Shown: positions 36,200 through 46,400 of the stretch, piece by piece
How the letters are laid out: the number at the start of each line of letters is the position of its first letter
Position numbering within the stretch: the stretch's first letter is position 1
NCBI GenBank assembly: GCA_035048495.1
Contig: CM068553.1
Coordinates: 12,292,520-12,356,519 of the forward strand
DNA: 64,000 nt
Origin: Euptelea pleiosperma
Taxonomy: Eukaryota; Streptophyta; Magnoliopsida; Ranunculales; Eupteleaceae
Direction: 5' to 3'
Position numbers and translations under genes: made by a program
Notes under the pieces: generated by a model
Seen by the model: the letters and a program-made list of their open reading frames with translations, nothing else
Told to the model about the DNA's origin: nothing
The model's database searches: none

Positions 36200-36525
36200 G
36201 AGGTGGTGGATCGACTAGAGTTTTCCTAGCCTGGAGTGTGGTTGGTATCACCTACCTTGCTGGTAATTCGCCAAGGGGTGATGTATGGCTTCTGTTGTCT
36301 TAAATGCCAACTGATAATCCGTCCTTGGTGCTAAAATTCTATATTGCTAGTCTATCAACCTCAGTGTAGCTCCAGAAAATTGATCAAACTACTCCATGGA
36401 ACTTTGATCCAACTGTTCGATTGGTCCCACCCACTTCACCCATTTCCCATTGGAAAACACGAGTTTAAAATGATTTGGGTTAAATATTGGAGTAAAAACT
36501 GTCAAAAAGAAGGACAAGTGATGAC

Positions 36526-36905
36526 TACAAGTTTAAGGGGTGTTTGTAATGCCATTTTTGACTTGGAAAAGTCTTTTTTTCATCAAAAAGACTTTTTTCG
36601 ATGACCATTTTTTTAAAAGAATTTATTCCATAAAAATACTTTTTAAGCCAAAATGTCCTTTTATAAAAAAAAAAAAATAGCTGAACGCTGTTTTTCAAGT
36701 GAAAAAAAAGAACTTTAAATTTTGCTACCACAATGAGCATAGTAAACAAGAACCCTACTCCTACTCCCCATCTATTATCATTTCGGATTATTGAATATTT
36801 CATGTATTTTTTTGTGATGTTTTGAAAATACTGGTTTTTTTTTTTGTTTTTCAAAATGAGTTTTTTTTTGTCAAAAAGACGAGTTTTAAATGGGGATTTG
36901 CTAAC
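36526..36905. mobile_element. Probable AT-rich MITE with 'GGTGTTTG' end
   Basis: 'aaggggtgtttgtaatgcc' begins a region of inverted 'aaaaagactttt' phrases that ends in 'gtcaaaaagacgagttttaaatgggg'. The frames here are lysine/phenylalanine low complexity. The boundaries are uncertain. Confidence 0.4.
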
Positions 36906-37173
36906 TATGGTTCCACAATTAGACTGGCCGAGTTGCATGGTTATAAACTGTAATCACCATTGTGAATCGATCAAATAAGCTCGACAGTAGGGATTGCAGA
37001 TGAAGTAAAACTTGAATTTCAAAAGTATTTCAAGGATCCCCACGACTAAGAATTGAGATGAGTCTTTAAGGGATTTTTGTATAGTAGAAATACATTCTGT
37101 AGATCTTTCAGATTTTAAATTATAAGTTTTACAGTTTGTATTTCCTTTTCATATTTGTTATTTGTATTTAGTG

Positions 37174-37465
37174 TTGTGGTTTAAAATAATGCCGTTAAAA
37201 CAGTAAGGCCCCAAGCCTGTTAAGTTAAGAACCGTTTTGATGGCCATTAATTTCGGAAAAAAATAGTGGAAAAAACGACTGTTATTTCTGTTGATTTTCG
37301 TTAGTCTGTTTTTTTGTTTTTGAAAATTTGAATTTCAGTGCCGTTATTCCAGTTAAATTTCATTTTCCCATTTTTCCGCTTTTGCCCTGTCTGTTACAAT
37401 TCATTTTAAGAGTAACACCCCCAATCCGTTGTCCTGTTAAAAACGCCTCTTTTAAACCTTGTTTA
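37174..37465. mobile_element. MITE with 'TGGTTTAAAA' / 'TTTAAACCTTG' ends
   Basis: The left end GTGGTTTAAAATAATGCCGT and the right end AACGCCTCTTTTAAACCTTG are inverted, with 'ccgttattccag' and similar phrases inside. It belongs to the family with 'ccgttataacgg' motifs seen at 56585-59037 and 61735-62082. A G-run (37477-37487) follows. Confidence 0.55.
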
Positions 37466-37509
37466 TTATTATAGGGGGGGGGGGGGACGTGAGTGATTGT
37501 AGGGGGTCT

Positions 37510-37955
37510 CATCAACATTGATGACGGACCACAATATGAGCCACGTGGCACACTCTTAGAGACCATTGACCATATGAATGTTTTGCAGTCAACGATGCCA
37601 CTGACTGTTGCCAATATGAGTCACGTGTCACATCTTTAAGAGGACATTGAGCGTATGGATGTTTTGCCAATTACTAGGTAGACCTACAAACCAAGCATCA
37701 GCCTGATCAGAGATTTTTAAGCATTGGATTGAAGTAATTTTCATGGGTTGATTTTAACCGTAGGAATTTGAGCATTATTTGGTTATAGATCCAAAATTCC
37801 GAAATCACTAATCAAGCTGATTTTTGATATGTAGGTCCACCTAGGGATGGGCCAAACAGCCATTTGTTCATCAGATATCTCCAGTAGTATGCCATGTAGT
37901 TCATATTGTGGTCGGTCAGCAACTTTGCTAACGGATATCGGTTAGCAAAGTTCAT
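37510..37955. mobile_element. CACGTGGC-core MITE copy
   Basis: It contains the arm 'caatatgagccacgtggcacactc', twice on the left side because of a partial duplication, then the core 'gtatggatgttttgcc'. The inverse arm is 'ggtccacctagggatgggcc'. It ends near 'agcaactttgctaacgg'. It belongs to the same core family as 34111-34496 and 55573-55932. Confidence 0.75.
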
Positions 37956-38239
37956 TCCCCCGTAGTCGTTTTCCTATTTCCACGACGAACAAAATTCCTG
38001 GTCAGCAAGTTATAGCCAGGCAACAAGCGCCTTTCTCCCTTCCTTAGGTGAGGGTCGAGTTACTGTATCATGGCTAATGTCAGCCAATCAATCTTTAATT
38101 TAAATAATCGTATGAAATCTGAGCCGTTGATCAGGAGTTATGATCATCAAAGTTTACTCTTTTGGCTTTCCCCTTGGAAGCTTGGACAGTGATCTGAGTG
38201 TAATGTGTACTATTCTTTACAATATCTCACACAGAGATT

Positions 38240-39083
38240 GAGAGGAAGTTCCTCATTTAATTGCTGAAAATCAAGGGGCATTCATCCCAGGACGACAAAT
38301 TCCCGACAATACTATTCTTGCTCAAGAACCTATGCGGACTTTGAAGAGGAAGAAAAAGGCCGACTTGGCCTCATGGCCATCAAATTGGACATGTCGAAGG
38401 CGTATGACCGAATTGAATGGCCATTCTTGCTTCATACCCTCCAAGCTATGGGCTTCCGTGAACAATGGATAAATGTGATTTCTCAATGCATATATCTCAT
38501 CTCCCACTTACTCGATTAAGCTCAATGGTTCCCTGTTCAGCTTCTTTACTCCGACTCAAGGTCTACATCAAGGTGATCCTCTATCACCTTTCATGTTTGT
38601 GATTTGCATGAATGTCTTTTCCTAATTCATGGACCTGGCAGAGCAAAAACACCAAATTCATGGGACCAAAATTGCACCAAACTGCCTATTTCCCATTTTC
38701 TATTTGCGGATGATTGTATCCTTCTCAGTTGGGCGAATTTGGTAGAGGCGAGACAACTCAAAGATCTCATTATTTTTTCGTCTCTCAGGCCAGGAAATCA
38801 ATTTTGAAAAATCTGGGGTTATGTATAGCCTGAATTTACATAAGTGCCAGAAAAAGCTCTGTCGCAGATCTTAAATAATCTTCACATTACTAAGAAGTAT
38901 TTGGGCACTCCTCTCCTCCTCGGAAGATCCATATTGAAAGTTTTCAATGTTGTGTGGAAAAAATTCAAGCTCTAACATAGGGATGACGTGCTCAAAGTCT
39001 CTCACAGGCAGGGAAAACCACGATGATCAAAGTTATAGCTACTATGATCTTAGTTTATCAAATGCAATCCCCTATGTGGATTC
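38240..39083 (+). mobile_element. LINE reverse transcriptase, 5' portion (split by LTR element)
   Basis: The + strand shows LIAENQGAFIPGRQIPDNTI, then in shifted frames KLDMSKAYDRIEWPFL and QGLHQGDPLSPF. FLFADDCILL (frame 38604-38807) and KKYLGTPLLLGRS follow. This RT differs from the LINE at 7168-9870 (KAYDRIEW against KAYDHVNW). Frameshifts make it dead. Its continuation appears at 45461-45870, beyond the inserted LTR element. Confidence 0.85.
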
Positions 39084-40617
39084 TGTAAAGAATATTTTCA
39101 TATTCAATTTGGCAAAGATTTCGTTTGACATAAAAACATTCTTGTAACTGTTCCTACGAGCACTAGCGTAGTGTGGAGAGGTCGTGGTAGGCATACTTCG
39201 TCGACTACTTGACGACTAGAAAACAGAGACAGTAAGAATTAGACGGTTGACAATAGGAGTCATCTGAGTAACTGCTCATTTGTCAGTTAAAGATCGTGTA
39301 TGCTCGATTAAGAAGGTAAGTGACTTAGTGGCCATATGAATTGGTTAAAATGAATAAAATATAATGATCAAACCTAGTCATTGGACAGACCCGAGTCTAA
39401 GTCAAAGATATTGACTATTGGGATAGTCCAATCGATTGGACATGGCCCAATCGATTGGAGGACTCTGTGTAATCGATTGGAAGCTACGAGGCAGAAACTT
39501 ATTTCAGCCCAATCGATTGGAGACTCTGTGAAATCAATTGCAGTCTTTGAGACAGAAACTTATTTGAGTCAAATCGATTGGAGACCTCTGTGTAATCGAT
39601 TAGAGCCTTCGGAACAGGAAACTTATTGAGCCCAATCGATTAGACATAACCCGATCAATTGGACCTAGAGTACAATCGATTGGACCGTCCCCAGAATTAG
39701 TCTTTCTCAGATCTAAAATTCTTGGTTCCATTATCCCATGTTCTATACGACTCATGGACATGAAATTCTATAAATATAACCCTTCTATACATTCTCTAAA
39801 TACACGCAGAGACACATAGTTACTCAATCTTCAAGAGAGAGAAGAAAATATTTTATTTATTAGAGTGTCCATTTGAAGAGCAATAAGCTTGTTTCCCATT
39901 CACATCTTGTGAGCTTGTTCTCTTCTTGATCAAAGCCAAGTGTTTGATCCATTCCTCAGCTTAGGTCTTCCACTTTTATATTTGACCTAGTAGCTTGAGT
40001 GTACCAGTATAACTCAACACCATTTGAGCAACCTAGGGTTCAGGGTGTACTGAATTTTTCACCTTCTGCGAAGGCGGGAGTGTTGAGAATTAAGATCGGA
40101 GGAGCCGATCGACGGTAGGTTTGGGGTGTACGAAATTGAACAAGCGGACAAGGCTTATTGGCTATAAGGGCGCACGTGGATTCGTAGCGTTGATTCAGAG
40201 GACATGGACACATCGGTAGTAGGCCTTGGCTAAGGTTGAAAGTTGTATTTGCAATGGTGCTACGTAGGTAACCTTTGTTTCGTTTAACTTTTCAGTTAGT
40301 GATACTTTCCGTCTAGACGTGGTCCCATGGTTTTTCCTTGGCTAAGGTTTCCACGTAAAAATCTCTTGTCTTGTGTAATTGTTTGTTTGTATTTCGCAAT
40401 CTATCTTGATTAGATCAAACGGCAAAAAGAAAATATACCATGGAGGTATATTCGATTTGAGTCGGTTGTAATAATCTTTTATCAAACAACTAAGACATAC
40501 GATTTTGTTCCCCTACCATAGAGCAGTAAAACTATGTAGGTATAATTAATTTTAAATACCTAATCAACCCTCCCTTCTAGGTATATTGCATTAAAGAGAA
40601 CGGACCGATAAATTTCA
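39084..40617 (+). repeat. 5' LTR with CCAATCGATTGG array
   Basis: It is 1534 bp, TGTAAAGAATATTTTC to AAATTTCA. At 39428-39684 it carries about ten copies of (C)CAATCGATTGG(A), some mutated (AATCAATTG, GATCAATTG, CGATTAG). TATA-like 'tctataaatataac' near 39768 is a plausible promoter. Confidence 0.85.
39428..39684. repeat. CCAATCGATTGG palindrome array, 5' LTR
   Basis: About ten 12-bp palindromes or variants are spaced 19-40 bp apart. Each full site is two inverted CCAAT boxes joined by CG. Between them run the phrases 'gagactctgtg' and 'gaaacttatt', giving a higher-order unit of about 60-65 bp. Confidence 0.88.
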
Positions 40618-40706
40618 ATGGGTATCAGAGCAGGTTATTCTATTTAAGGTTTATCACCTGAATTTAGATTCTTGAGAAATTAGCCTATTTTCATTAATTT
40701 GTCAAA

Positions 40707-42323
40707 ATGCAAAGAGAATGTGGAATCACATCTAGACCTCCATTGTTTGATGGAGAAGACTATGCCCATTGGAAGGCTAAGATGATAGCTTTTCTAAAGT
40801 CTATTGATGAAAGAGTCTGGATGTCTGTAGTGAATGGTTGGTCACCACCCATAATGACTGTAGGAGATAAAATCATTCTTAAACCTAAAGCAGACTGGAC
40901 CAAAGAGAACCTAGAGTGTTGTTATCTAAATAGCAAAGGGTTAAATGCTATTTTCAATGCGGTTGATAAGAACGAGTTTCGAAGAATCTCTACTTGTTCT
41001 TTGGTTAAAAAAACATGGGGCATTCTTAGAGTTAGACATGAAGGAACGTTAGCTGTTAAAATCTCTAAACTTCAAATGCTGACTTTTAAGTTCGAATCCA
41101 TGATAATGAAGGAGAATGATACTTTCACTAAGTTCTATGCCAAACTTAGTGATATTGTGAACTCTGCACACAACTTTGGTGAAATTATTCCTAAATCCAA
41201 AGTTGTTCGAAAAATTTTGAGATCCTTACCTGAAAGATTTCAGGCTAAGGTCATTGCTATTGAGGAGAGCAAGGATGTTGACTCTCTCAAAATTGATGAG
41301 CTGGTTGGGTCTCTACAAACTTTTGAGATGAATTTGAGACAACTAAAGAAATCAAAAGGTATTACCCTTAAAGTTTTTGAAGCTCAAGATTCAGAGTCGG
41401 ATGTTGACTCTGAAGTTGAAATGTCATTATTTGTGAAAAAGTTCAAAAAAAAATTTCTTTCTAAAAACGATAGAGTTAAGAACAATAAAACGTTTGATAA
41501 ATCTAAAGAACATGTCAGACCTCATGAGAGAGGTAGCAGAAGTGATAGGAACCCTAGGGAAAGCCGCTCAAGCGAACCCCAATGTTTCAAATGTAAGGGT
41601 TTTGGTCACTTTGCTAATGTATGCCCAAACATAGAAGAATATAAGGGCAAAACAAAAGCTTTCAATGCCACGTGAGATGAAGAATCAGAAGATCATTCTG
41701 ATGATTCAGATAGCAATGAAAAGATCGATAAGTATATAGCTTTTGTTGCTCGTTTTAATAGTCCATATGGATCTCATGGAGATTCCAAGAAAAGTGATGA
41801 TGAGAGCTCGGATGACTCGGCAGTTGGTGTGAAAGAACTGTACGAAGAATCGATAAAATTCATTAAGGCTAATAAAGTTTTATCTGACATAGTTAAATGT
41901 CTTGACTCTGAAAATGCTGCCTTATTAATTGACACAGAAAAATTAAAAGTGTTGATTACTAATTTAGAACAAGAGAATGCGTCTCTGCTAAAAATGAACA
42001 ATTCACTAGAATGTGAATTCCAAACTTGCTTGACACTTAAGGAATCTTTGAAAAATGAGCTTCTTAAATCTAAGAGGGATGTGTCAGGATTCTCATCTAG
42101 CTCTGTAAAGCTTGATGAGATTCTTCGTGTGGGAAAAGTCTATGGAGACAAACAAGGTTTGGGTTACAAAAATAATCAAGAAAATGGGTCTTTTTTCAAG
42201 ACGATTTTTGTTAAGGCTCAAGCTATTCCTACCCAGATCAATGACCAAATCAAAGTTGTCAAAAGCAATCGTAAGTGCACGTACTGCAAAAATTTGGGTC
42301 ATATGATTAGAGATTGTCATTAG
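40707..42323 (+). pseudogene. Gag polyprotein interrupted by one in-frame TGA
   Basis: The frame from ATG 40707 reads MQRECGITSRPPLFDGEDYA (N-terminal gag fold), then HNFGEIIPKSKVVRKILRSL (UBN2-type) and the zinc knuckle CFKCKGFGHFANVC near 41583-41624. It meets TGA at 41673-41675. The same frame continues open to 42323 with an acidic stretch, a coiled-coil-like ENAALLIDTEKLKVLI segment and a second knuckle, CTYCKNLGHMIRDC. With one stop in about 1.6 kb, the element is decayed only lightly here. Structural Gag would package RNA; pol enzymes are absent. Confidence 0.85.
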
Positions 42324-42466
42324 TTAAGAAGAGGACATCAAAATTCCCTAGAGAAAGTGATGAATGCAACTCAGAATGTGAAGAGTCAAAGATTTCTTAT
42401 GAAGACACATTATGAGAAAAATTATTTGGATGTGCTATCTAGGAAGATAAAAGATCTACTGGTGAG

Positions 42467-43248
42467 ATGACGACTACTAGAGCCACCTTGACCGAGACTC
42501 TCACAGGGTAGTTATTTGATTTGAGTACTTCTATTTCACTTACCTCTCTTCTCCTTGAGTATCGGTTGTTGCACCTCATCTGTGGGTATAGCATTGATCT
42601 ACCTGGGCATGGGGCACAGGTGAACATTGATCATCTCCAGCTTCTTTATCATCTTGGTACTGGGTTTGTCATTGACCTTCCGAGGTTCATGTTTAGAGTC
42701 ATGGTTAGAGCGGGTAGCCAGTTGGCTAACCATCCGTGCCTTCCATTTTCTCTGTTGGTGAGTTCTATTCTACTTCACCTGGATGTACCGATTCTAGCTT
42801 CCGAGGAGGTTTGCTCTTCCATGGGGCCCATTGGACCCTCCACTATCAGGAAGAGCATGTCTCAGGTTCAGAGAGTAATAGATGTTCTTCCACACTTTGA
42901 TGATATCTTTGATGAGGACTTGGGAGATGATACTGAGCTAGGTGTTCAGCCAACAGATACTGAGATGCATCCTCCAGAGCCACATCTGTCCAGCCTCTAG
43001 AGATGCCTACACCTTACTCTTTTGAGTCTCTTCATCATCAGATGGTGGGATTCGACCAGCGTCTCACATCTCATGAGGAGCGAACTGTTCAAAGCTTTCG
43101 CCGTTTAGAGGAGGGTCAGGAGAGGATGACGGGCTCCCTGTCAGATATGCATCGTTATATGAAGTATCAGTTTACTATGATGGGCTTTGGACATCATCTA
43201 TCATTTCATGGTCAAGATCAGCATGATGGTATTGGTCCATCAACCTAG
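42467..43248 (+). pseudogene. Second ORF of the LTR element (function unknown)
   Basis: The frame starts at ATG 42467, with a TAG at 42509-42511, then runs open to 43000 (HLQLLYHLGTGFVIDLPRFM, VRAGSQLANHPCLPFSLLVS, an acidic tail with DDIFDEDLGDD). After a one-base shift it continues at 43003-43248 (HHQMVGFDQRLTSHEERTV, coiled-coil-like). The first part resembles the 'putative plant transposon protein' domain found in some plant retroelements; this is recalled by eye and not confirmed. Its role is not known. Confidence 0.6.
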
Positions 43249-43834
43249 TCTCCTAGAGAGAGACTTCTTGAGAGTTATCTGGTGTTTATTTTATTTTGTT
43301 ATTATTGTACACCGATAAACTCAGATTTTGTTGGTTATACTCTGGTTATGTTACTTATCAGTTTCAGGGTATAAACCAGTTTGTATTTTGGTTGGATATG
43401 TATATATGCATTTGTTCTTCATGATGACATTCATTGCATATTTATTATTTGCTTATATTTATGTACCTTTGTCAATCTGTGACTAAAATGGGGAGAGAAA
43501 ATCATAGAGGTAAAAATAAGTTGATGCATGAGATAGGGGGAGAGAAATTTAGAAAAAAAAATTTGTATTATTTCTTAATTTCTCTACTTGTGATGTACAT
43601 AATTAACTCACTGCATTTTAATGATTTATTGATTGCCGATGATATTACATGATATGTATTGTTGGTAGAATGTGCAGCGAACATATCAAAAGCCATTCCA
43701 TTATTGTTCGATTATCTCCGAGAGAGTGCAAGATAGTGAGTGAATCATATAAGAAGGTGGGATTGTATTTTGATTATTTTTTACCTTTTATATGATTAAA
43801 TATTTTTTGTTAGGAAATTGCCAAAGGGGGAGAT
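43249..43834 (+). other. LTR element 3' untranslated interior
   Basis: This AT-rich stretch lies between the second ORF and the 3' LTR and ends in the polypurine tract AAAGGGGGAGA. No coding signal is seen. Confidence 0.6.
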
Positions 43835-45460
43835 TGTAAGGAATATTTTCATATTTAATTTGGCAAAAATTTCGATTGACATAAAAATATTCTTGTAACC
43901 GTTCCTACGAGCTCTAGTGTAGTGTGGAGATGTCGTGGTACGTATACTTTGCCGACTACTTGAAGACTAGAAGACAGAGACAGCAAGAATCAGACAGTTG
44001 ACGACATGAGTCATCTGAGTAACTGTCCATTTGTTAGTTAAAGATCGTGTATGCTCAATTAGGAAGGTAAGTGACTTAGTAGCCATAGGAATTTGTTAAA
44101 ATGGATAAAATATAATGGTCAAACCTAGTCATTGGACAGACCTAAGTCTAAGTTAAAGATATTGACTATTGGGATAGTCCAATCGAGTAGACACTTATAC
44201 CCAATCGATTGGACATTGGAGGACTTTGTGTAATCAATTGGAAGCTACGAAGCAGAAACTTATTTCAGCCCAATCGATTGGAGACTCTGTGAAATCAATT
44301 GGAGTCTTCAGAATAGAAACTTATTTGAGTCAAATCGATTGGAGACTCTGTGAAATCGATTGGAGCCTTCAAAATAAAAACTTATTTGAGTCAAATCGAT
44401 TGGAGACCTCTGTGTAATCGATTGGAGCCTTCGGAATAGGAAACTTATTGAGCCCAATCGATTGGACACTTATCTCCAATCGATTGGACATGACCCAATC
44501 GATTGGACCCAGAGTACAATCGATTGGACCATGCATAGAATCAGTCTTTCTCAGATTCGAAATTCTTGGTTCCATTATCGCACGTTCTACAAGACTCAGA
44601 GTAATGGAATTCTATAAATACAACCCTTCTATACATTCTCTAAATACACACAAAGACATAGAATGACTCAATCTTCAAGAGAGAAAAAAAATATTTTATT
44701 TATTAGAGTGTCCATTTGAAGAGCAATAAGCTTATTTCCTATTCACATCTTATGAGCTTGTTCTCTTCTTGATCAAAGCCAAGTGCTTGATCCATTCCTC
44801 AGCTTAGGTCTTCTACTTCTATATTCGATCTAGTAGCCTGAATGTACCAATGTGACTCAATACCATTTGAGCAACCTAGGGTTCAGGGTGTACTGAATCT
44901 TACACCTTCTGCGAAGGCGGGAGTGTTGAGAATTAAGATCGGAGGAGTCGATCGACGGTAGGTTTTGGGTGTACCAAACTGAACAAGTATACAAGGCTTC
45001 TTGGCTGTAAGGGCGTGCGTGGATTCGTAGCGTTAATTCAGAAGACGTGGACGCATCGGCAGTAGGTCTTGGCTAAGGTTGGAAGCTATATTTGCAACGG
45101 TGCTACGTAGGTAACCTTTATTTTGTTTAACTTTTCAGTTAGTGATACTTTCCGTCTGGACGTGGTTCCGTGGTTTTTCCTTGGCTAAGGTTTACACGTA
45201 AAAATCTTTTGTATTGTATGATTGTTTGTTTGTATTCCGCAATCTATCTTGATTAGATCAAACGACAAAAAGAAAATATAACATGGAGGTATATTCGATT
45301 TGAGTCGTTGTAATAATCTTTTATCAAACAACTAAAGCATGCGATTTTGTTCCCCTACCATAGAACAGTAAAACTGTGTAGGTATAATTAATTTTAAATA
45401 CCTAATCGACCCCACATTCTATGTATATTGGATTAAAGAGAACGGACTGGTAAAATTTCA
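43835..45460 (+). repeat. 3' LTR with CCAATCGATTGG array
   Basis: It is 1626 bp, TGTAAGGAATATTTTC to AAATTTCA, homologous to 39084-40617. The array at 44178-44527 has about thirteen palindromes. It is longer than the 5' array because about one extra unit of 'gagactctgtgaaatcgattggagccttc' type is present, which explains most of the LTR length difference. Confidence 0.85.
44178..44527. repeat. CCAATCGATTGG palindrome array, 3' LTR
   Basis: About thirteen AATCGATTGG sites or variants occur, most with the flank GGA. A 64-bp higher-order period is visible between 44270 and 44420. Confidence 0.88.
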
Positions 45461-45870
45461 AATTCTATCAATTTTATATTGGAGATCCCATGTGTAGATC
45501 CTATTTGTTTCGTATTGGAGATCCCTCTTAGAAAAAATGAGTTCTTCGATTAACAAACTCAGAATCTCTATGTTGATCTAAGTTTGCGGGGAGACTGGGC
45601 TTTCACAAATTCTATCAAATGAATCTAGCTCTCAATAAAAATGTTTGGTGTCTCTAACAATAGCCACAATCAATTATGGCCTCCCAACTCTCTTGGAAAT
45701 ATTGTACACAAAAATACAATATTAGTGACTTCCTTGAGACCGTCAGCTACATGGTGTTGGAAAAGCATAATCAAAGCGAAAGAAACGTTGCTAACAAAGT
45801 TGGTTATGGCTCGTTGGTACTGGGGACATAATTAATATATGGAAGGATCAATGGATTCCAAGTTTGCATG
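45461..45870 (+). mobile_element. LINE C-terminal part (continuation of 38240-39083)
   Basis: The frame at 45641-45835 includes SATWCWKSIIKAKETLL and the following WYWGHN, matching the 'W-SI...G..I.IW..W.P' block of LINE ORF2. In other frames it leads to 'IWKDQWIP' near 45838-45860. The flank AATTC abuts the LTR element. Confidence 0.7.
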
Positions 45871-45984
45871 ACACACCCACTTAATCTCGCTCGCAAGTAA
45901 CCAAATTCGCCCATCTAAATACTATATCTTCGAAGAATATACATTTCATGTATACAATTTAGTCTAAAAGTACACCAATGCTTT

Positions 45985-46400
45985 AATCTCCATCATAAGT
46001 TGTTCCTCCTGTAGGCTTTTATTTTCAAATACTACTATTCCTCTCCCTCCACAAACTCCAAATGATCGCCAAAGGAGTCAAAGCCCACATTCTTTTCCCT
46101 AGTCCACCAAGAATTTTTCCTTTCCATGCAGAAAATAGCTCTTTAACCGTCTTGGAAACTATCCAACACACCCCAAACTCCCTGAAAAACCGGGTCCAAA
46201 TTGTCTACGTGGTACTGCAATATAAGAACAAATGATCCACTGATTCCCCACTACGTAAACACAATGGACAATGATCTACAACTCTCACCCCTCTTTTCCA
46301 CAGAAAATCCATTGTTTAAACTTTGAAGTCTTCTTGGCACCACACCAAGATAGAAAACGTACTTTGGATGGAACTTGTTGAAGGTGTTGTGACCAGCAGG
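45985..46400 (-). mobile_element. LINE zinc-binding tail fragment
   Basis: The - strand in shifted frames reads pieces like DHCPLCL, DHLFLYC and ENKSLQEEQLMMEIKALVYF, with a TLLAIIWSL-like block. This is the zf-RVT end of a LINE, opposite in orientation to 45461-45870. Confidence 0.6.

Larger units (their letters stand above)
39084..45460 (+). mobile_element. Non-autonomous LTR retrotransposon: Gag plus second ORF, no Pol
   Basis: The LTRs are 39084-40617 (1534 bp) and 43835-45460 (1626 bp), TG...CA, about 90% alike by eye. The primer-binding site TGGGTATCAGAGCAGG follows the 5' LTR and the polypurine tract AAAGGGGGAGAT precedes the 3' LTR. The flanks GATTC and AATTC fit a 5-bp target duplication with one change. 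The 3.2-kb interior encodes a Copia-type Gag and a second frame. I find no protease, integrase, RT or RNase H motif, so movement would need enzymes from another element. It inserted into a LINE. Confidence 0.88.

Noticed and set aside
36525..36938. 137-codon Lys/Phe-rich frame
   Set aside because: Low-complexity A/T tracts of a MITE-like region; no protein character.
39428..39684. CRISPR-like array (short palindromes with spacers)
   Set aside because: The organism is a plant, spacers are homologous to each other, spacing is irregular, and the same array is in both LTRs.
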